DNA of 64,000 bases, taken from the NCBI RefSeq assembly GCF_001611795.1, contig NZ_CP015098.1, positions 2,356,001 through 2,420,000 on the forward strand, given 5' to 3'. A model generated the notes under the pieces. The model saw only the letters and a program-made list of their open reading frames with translations. It had not been told where the DNA came from and ran no database searches. The translations under genes were made by a program, and so were the position numbers. Shown piece by piece: positions 59,912-64,000 of this stretch; position 1 is the first letter of the stretch; the number at the start of each line of letters is the position of its first letter. The DNA comes from Streptomyces qaidamensis. GTDB lineage: Bacteria > Actinomycetota > Actinomycetes > Streptomycetales > Streptomycetaceae.

Positions 59912-60667
59912 TCACCGCACCGGGTGACCCGCCCCCCGCAGCGTCTCCTTGACCTGGCCGATCCGCAGGTCCCCGAAGTGGAACACCGACGCGGCCAGCA
60001 CCGCGTCCGCGCCGGCCTCGACGGCCGGGGGGAAGTCGGTGAGCCGGCCGGCGCCGCCCGAGGCGATGACCGGGACCGTGACGTGCTTCCGTACGGCCCG
60101 GATCATCTCCAGGTCGTAGCCGTCCTTGGTGCCGTCGGCGTCCATCGAGTTGAGCAGGATCTCGCCCGCGCCGAGTTCCGCGGCCCGGTGGGCCCATTCG
60201 ACGGCGTCGATGCCGGTGCCCTTGCGGCCGCCGTGGGTGGTGACCTCGAAGGAGCCCGACTCGGTGCGGCGGGCGTCGACCGACAGGACCAGGACCTGGC
60301 GGCCGAAGCGCTCGGCGATCTCGCGGATCAGGTCGGGGCGGGCGATGGCGGCGGTGTTGACGCCGACCTTGTCCGCGCCCGCGCGCAGCAGCTTGTCCAC
60401 GTCCTCGGGGGTGCGGACGCCGCCGCCGACCGTGAGCGGGATGAACACCTGCTCGGCCGTGCGGCGCACGACGTCGTAGGTGGTCTCGCGGTTGCCCGAC
60501 GAGGCGGTGATGTCCAGGAACGTCAGCTCGTCGGCGCCCTCGGCGTCGTACACCTTGGCCATCTCGACGGGGTCGCCCGCGTCGCGCAGGTTCTGGAAGT
60601 TGACGCCCTTGACGACCCGGCCGTTGTCCACGTCCAGGCAGGGGATGACTCGGACCGCCAGGGTCAT
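59912..60667 (-). CDS. hisF: Imidazole glycerol phosphate synthase cyclase subunit
   Basis: A 251-residue TIM barrel that, with HisH, forms imidazole-glycerol phosphate and AICAR. Catalytic Asp11 in [15 protein letters not shown] and Asp about 130 in LSVDARR; phosphate loops GGGVRT and ASGGAG. It follows ridA by 13 bases. Confidence 0.96.
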   Translation of the reverse strand: MTLAVRVIPCLDVDNGRVVKGVNFQNLRDAGDPVEMAKVYDAEGADELTFLDITASSGNRETTYDVVRRTAEQVFIPLTVGGGVRTPEDVDKLLRAGADKVGVNTAAIARPDLIREIAERFGRQVLVLSVDARRTESGSFEVTTHGGRKGTGIDAVEWAHRAAELGAGEILLNSMDADGTKDGYDLEMIRAVRKHVTVPVIASGGAGRLTDFPPAVEAGADAVLAASVFHFGDLRIGQVKETLRGAGHPVR

Positions 60668-60680
60668 GAATCGTGCTCCT

Positions 60681-61082
60681 CTAGTGTTCCTCTGAGGGTG
60701 TCCCTCTGAATGCTTCCACTTCCACCGACACCAGGACCCGGGAGTCCATGAAGCCCTGCACGATCAGCAGGGTCGTGACCGGGCGTACGGCGTCGAACAG
60801 CTCCTTGTGGGCGCGGCCCACCGCGTCGACGTCCCGGGCGTGTGCCAGGCACACACGGGTGCGGATCACGGACTCGGGGGTGAGCCCGAACTCGGCGATC
60901 GCCTCCAGGGCGGTGGTGAAGGCCACCTTGGCCTGCTCGTACGGGTCGCCCTCGCCGTAGAGCACGTCGCCCTTGAAGGCGGTCGTGCCCGCTACCAGCA
61001 CGCGGTCGCCCGCCGCTACGGCGCGTGCAAAACCGAAGGACTCTTCCCAGGGACTTCCGCTCTGCACACGCCGTACGGTCAT
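60681..61082 (-). CDS. RidA-family protein
   Basis: A 133-residue YjgF/RidA-type protein, which hydrolyses reactive enamine/imine intermediates. Family features: [20 protein letters not shown] and the C-terminal [12 protein letters not shown] with conserved Glu; the usual active-site Arg is in [14 protein letters not shown]. It lies between priA and hisF, overlapping priA by ATGA. A housekeeping role in the his pathway is likely but not specified. Confidence 0.88.
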   Translation of the reverse strand: MTVRRVQSGSPWEESFGFARAVAAGDRVLVAGTTAFKGDVLYGEGDPYEQAKVAFTTALEAIAEFGLTPESVIRTRVCLAHARDVDAVGRAHKELFDAVRPVTTLLIVQGFMDSRVLVSVEVEAFRGTPSEEH

Positions 61083-61804
61083 GACGACACAGCCTCCAAG
61101 GCCTCTTCCAGGGTGAACGCCTTCGCGTACAGCGCCTTCCCGACGATGGCGCCCTCGACACCGAGCGGGACCAGGTCGGCGATGGCGCGCAGGTCGTCGA
61201 GCGAGGAAACCCCGCCGGAGGCCACGACCGGGCGGTCGGTGGCGGCGCACACGTTGCGCAGCAGTTCCAGGTTGGGGCCCTGGAGCGTGCCGTCCTTGGC
61301 GATGTCGGTGACGACGTACCGGGCGCAGCCCTCCTTGTCGAGGCGCGCCAGCGTCTCGTAGAGGTCGCCGCCGTCGCGGGTCCAGCCGCGGCCGCGCAGG
61401 GTCGTGCCGCGGACGTCGAGACCGACGGCGATCTGGTCGCCGTGCTCGGCGATGACCTTGGCGACCCACTCGGGGGTCTCCAGGGCGGCCGTGCCCAGGT
61501 TGACGCGCTTGCAGCCGGTGGCGAGGGCGGCGGCGAGGGTGTCGTCGTCGCGGATGCCGCCGGACAGCTCCACCTTGATGTCCATGGCGCCGGCGACCTC
61601 GGCGATCAGCTCGCGGTTGTTCCCGGTGCCGAAGGCGGCGTCGAGGTCGACCAGGTGCAGCCATTCGGCCCCCGAGCGCTGCCAGGCGAGGGCTGCCTCC
61701 AGCGGGGAGCCGTAGGAGGTCTCCGAGCCGGACTCGCCGTGCACCAGGCGGACGGCCTGGCCGTCGCGGACGTCGACGGCGGGGAGGAGTTCGAGCTTGC
61801 TCAC
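61079..61804 (-). CDS. priA: Bifunctional phosphoribosyl isomerase A (HisA/TrpF)
   Basis: A 241-residue TIM barrel. Catalytic Asp11 in [10 protein letters not shown] and Asp130 in AVGLDVRG, Arg19, and the Arg/Trp loop [10 protein letters not shown] around residues 137-146, all PriA features. In Streptomyces and mycobacteria PriA carries out both the HisA step and the TrpF step, so it links the two pathways here; trpF is absent. GTG start overlaps hisH stop. ridA follows by ATGA overlap. Confidence 0.94.
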   Translation of the reverse strand: MSKLELLPAVDVRDGQAVRLVHGESGSETSYGSPLEAALAWQRSGAEWLHLVDLDAAFGTGNNRELIAEVAGAMDIKVELSGGIRDDDTLAAALATGCKRVNLGTAALETPEWVAKVIAEHGDQIAVGLDVRGTTLRGRGWTRDGGDLYETLARLDKEGCARYVVTDIAKDGTLQGPNLELLRNVCAATDRPVVASGGVSSLDDLRAIADLVPLGVEGAIVGKALYAKAFTLEEALEAVSS

Positions 61805-62457
61805 AGTGTTCCGATCCAGTTGGTGAGGAGCTGGGCTCCGGCGTCGCCGGACTTCTCGGGGTGGAACTGCGTGGCCCACAGGGCACCGTTCTCGACGGCG
61901 GCGACGAACGGCTTGCCGTGGGTGGACCAGGTGACCTTGGGGGCCGTCATCGCCGGGTTGTGCGTCTGAAGCGACCAGTCGTGGACGGCGTAGGAGTGCA
62001 CGAAGTAGAAGCGGGCGTCCGGGTCGAGGCCGGCGAACAGCTGCGAACCGGGGGCCGCTTCGACGGTGTTCCAGCCCATGTGGGGCACGATGTCGGCCTG
62101 GAGCGGCTCGACCGAGCCGGGCCATTCGTCGAGGCCCTCGCTCTGAACGCCGTGCTCGATGCCGCGCGCGAAGAGGATCTGCATGCCGACGCAGATGCCC
62201 ATGACCGGGCGGCCGCCGGAGAGCCGGCGGTCGACGATCCAGTCGCCGCGCGCCTCGCGCAGGCCGGTCATGCAGGAGGCGAAGGCGCCGACGCCGGGCA
62301 CCAGCAGGCCGTCGGCGTTCAGGGCCTTGTCGTAGTCACGCGTGATCTCCACGTCGGCTCCCGCGCGCGCGAGGGCGCGCTCGGCGGAACGGACGTTGCC
62401 GAAGCCGTAGTCGAAGACGACGACCTTCTTCTGCTTCAGGGGGCTGCTCAATTCCAC
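61801..62457 (-). CDS. hisH: Imidazole glycerol phosphate synthase glutaminase subunit
   Basis: A 218-residue class I amidotransferase supplying ammonia to HisF. Triad: Cys in [10 protein letters not shown], His and Glu in [16 protein letters not shown] and PHMGWN complete the family features. GTG at 62457 is used; the first residues vary between homologues. Confidence 0.95.
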   Translation of the reverse strand: MELSSPLKQKKVVVFDYGFGNVRSAERALARAGADVEITRDYDKALNADGLLVPGVGAFASCMTGLREARGDWIVDRRLSGGRPVMGICVGMQILFARGIEHGVQSEGLDEWPGSVEPLQADIVPHMGWNTVEAAPGSQLFAGLDPDARFYFVHSYAVHDWSLQTHNPAMTAPKVTWSTHGKPFVAAVENGALWATQFHPEKSGDAGAQLLTNWIGTL

Positions 62458-62612
62458 ACCTCCAGCCTCACGACGCCGGCCACCAGGCACATCGCGGCGC
62501 CGATCGACAGCAGCACGATCAGGCCCTTGGGCATCTTCTGCTTGATGAAGGAGTAGATCCCGCCGACGAGGAAGAGACCCACGACGATCAGCAGGGTGGA
62601 GATGCCGTTCAC
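62448..62612 (-). CDS. Small membrane protein in the his operon
   Basis: A 54-residue protein, [20 protein letters not shown] onward, with two hydrophobic helices joined by [11 protein letters not shown] and ending [11 protein letters not shown] start overlaps the hisB stop by four bases (GTGA) and its own end overlaps the hisH start, so it is translated with the operon. I recognise no named family. Its fixed place between hisB and hisH suggests a real gene. Confidence 0.75.
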   Translation of the reverse strand: MNGISTLLIVVGLFLVGGIYSFIKQKMPKGLIVLLSIGAAMCLVAGVVRLEVWN

Positions 62613-63202
62613 AGGGCGCCCTTCGTGGACGGGAGGATGCCGGCCGCGCGCGGGTCGCGCTCGGAGGCGTAGCGCAGGGCCCGGGCGAGCGCCTTGAACT
62701 GGCACTCCACGATGTGGTGCGCGTTGCGTCCGTAGGGCACGTGCACGTGCAGCGCGATCTGCGCCTGGGCCACGAAGGACTCCAGGATGTGCCGGGTCAT
62801 GGTGGTGTCGTACTCGCCGATCATCGGCGCCATCTTCTCGGGCTCGGTGTGCACGAGGTAGGGGCGGCCGGACAGGTCGACGGTGACCTGGGCGAGGGAC
62901 TCGTCCAGCGGGACCGTGCAGTTGCCGAAGCGGTAGATGCCCACCTTGTCGCCGAGGGCCTGCTTGAAGGCGGCGCCGAGGGCGAGGGCGGTGTCCTCGA
63001 TGGTGTGGTGCGAGTCGATGTGCAGATCGCCCTCGGTCTTCACGGTGAGGTCGAACAGACCGTGGCGGCCGAGCTGGTCGAGCATGTGGTCGTAGAAGCC
63101 GACGCCGGTGGAGATCTCCGTCTTGCCCGTGCCGTCGAGGTCGATCTCGACGAGGACCGAGGTCTCCTTGGTCGTCCGCTCCACGCGTCCGGTGCGGCTC
63201 AT
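62609..63202 (-). CDS. hisB: Imidazoleglycerol-phosphate dehydratase
   Basis: A 197-residue manganese enzyme, monofunctional as in other actinobacteria. The His-rich metal sites are [18 protein letters not shown] and [18 protein letters not shown], with [14 protein letters not shown] earlier. ATG overlaps hisC stop by ATGA. Confidence 0.96.
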   Translation of the reverse strand: MSRTGRVERTTKETSVLVEIDLDGTGKTEISTGVGFYDHMLDQLGRHGLFDLTVKTEGDLHIDSHHTIEDTALALGAAFKQALGDKVGIYRFGNCTVPLDESLAQVTVDLSGRPYLVHTEPEKMAPMIGEYDTTMTRHILESFVAQAQIALHVHVPYGRNAHHIVECQFKALARALRYASERDPRAAGILPSTKGAL

Positions 63203-64000
63203 GAACTCTGCTCCTTCTTCAGTGCACGTACCGCGTCGAGGAACGCGTCGTTCTCTTCGGGGGTTCCGGCGGTGACCCGGAGCCAGCCGGGCACGCCGTT
63301 GTCCCGGACCAGGACGCCCCGGTCGAGGATCTTCCGCCAGGTCTCGTGGGAGTCCTCGAACCGGCCGAACTGCACGAAGTTCGCGTCGGAGGCGGTCACC
63401 TCGTATCCGGTCGCGAGCAGTTCGGTGACCAGGCGGTCCCGTTCGGTCTTGAGCTGCTCGACGTAGCCCAGCAGGGTGCCGGTGTGTTCCAGGGCGGCCA
63501 GGGCGGTCGCCTGGGTCACGGCAGACAGGTGGTAGGGCAGCCGGACCAGCTGGACGGCGTCGACGACGGCCGGGTGTGCCGCGAGGTAGCCGAGGCGCAG
63601 GCCGGCCGCGCCGAACGCCTTCGACATGGTGCGGGAGACGACCAGGTTCGGGCGGCCGTCGATCAGCGGCAGCAGCGAGTCGCCGTGGCTGAACTCGATG
63701 TACGCCTCGTCGACCACCACCATCGACGGCTTCGCCGCCTGTGCGGCCTCGTACAGCGCGAGGACCGTCTCGGGCGGGACGGCGGTGCCGGTGGGGTTGT
63801 TGGGGGTGGTGACGAAGACGACGTCCGGCTGGTTCTCGGCGATGGCCTTCTCGGCGGCGGCGAGGTCGATCGTGAAGTCCTCGTTGCGGGGGCCGGAGAT
63901 CCAGCCGGTGCCGGTGCCGCGCGCGATGAGGCCGTGCATCGAGTACGACGGCTCGAAGCCGATGGCGGTGCGGCCCGGTCCGCCGAAGGTCTGCAGCAGC
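63199..64000 (-). CDS. hisC: Histidinol-phosphate aminotransferase, 5' end cut by window
   Basis: C-terminal part of a PLP aminotransferase converting imidazole-acetol phosphate to histidinol phosphate. The frame is open at base 64000, so the start lies outside. PLP-lysine in [24 protein letters not shown] loop in [18 protein letters not shown]-terminal Arg in GWLRVTAG. It heads the visible part of the minus-strand his run. Confidence 0.95.
   Translation of the reverse strand, partial: LLQTFGGPGRTAIGFEPSYSMHGLIARGTGTGWISGPRNEDFTIDLAAAEKAIAENQPDVVFVTTPNNPTGTAVPPETVLALYEAAQAAKPSMVVVDEAYIEFSHGDSLLPLIDGRPNLVVSRTMSKAFGAAGLRLGYLAAHPAVVDAVQLVRLPYHLSAVTQATALAALEHTGTLLGYVEQLKTERDRLVTELLATGYEVTASDANFVQFGRFEDSHETWRKILDRGVLVRDNGVPGWLRVTAGTPEENDAFLDAVRALKKEQSS

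Overview
The window is high-GC DNA with GTG/TTG starts, short 4-base gene overlaps and almost no TTA codons. Its gene content is that of a Streptomyces chromosome core: liv operon, pyk, gltBD, a his/trp supra-operon with PriA, TrpM, lgt, and a GH46 chitosanase. No prophage, insertion sequence or CRISPR array was seen. Function calls rest on motifs and family knowledge read by eye; no database search was run.

Layout. 1-3192: end of a YdeP-type molybdopterin oxidoreductase, a hotdog thioesterase and a secreted trypsin-like protease. 3190-4056: a 15-bp tandem array and a long gene-free stretch. 4057-9858: livKHMGF-type branched-chain amino acid ABC operon, closed by a bidirectional terminator. 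9870-12983: an ANTAR response regulator, an atypical short tRNA with anticodon CAA, an HTH-LAGLIDADG protein, and pyruvate kinase. 13147-18704: a SIMPL protein, a Tat-exported 5'-nucleotidase, and a two-gene amine decarboxylase/N-hydroxylase unit. 18705-22914: degenerate repeats carrying a relic of the pepN 3' end, pepN, a lone receiver protein and chorismate mutase. 22935-26982: GNAT enzyme, an HEXXH/zinc-ribbon protein, an orphan cytochrome b (QcrB paralogue) and a VWA protein. 26996-36038: two FtsX-like ABC systems (one permease with a TTA codon at position 4) and a chitosanase-like protein lacking its catalytic Glu. 36172-43340: gltD, gltB and a VIT-family transporter. 43556-50335: a translationally coupled run of four ADP-ribosylglycohydrolase-family paralogues followed by a CoA transferase and a CitE-like lyase. 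50397-64000: lgt, a DsbA-like protein, trpA-trpB-trpM-trpC, small membrane proteins, trpE, hisI, hisF, ridA, priA(hisA), hisH, a 54-aa membrane protein, hisB and the end of hisC, nearly all on the minus strand.

How the parts fit. The minus-strand run from hisC to trpA couples histidine and tryptophan synthesis. PriA is known in actinobacteria to serve both HisA and TrpF steps, which explains the absence of trpF here; trpD and trpG are also not in the window. GOGAT has two GlnR-like boxes upstream. The tRNA/HTH-LAGLIDADG pair, the four-paralogue ADP-ribosylglycohydrolase operon, the E-to-H chitosanase and the stop-codon-phased 15-bp arrays are the observations most worth following.
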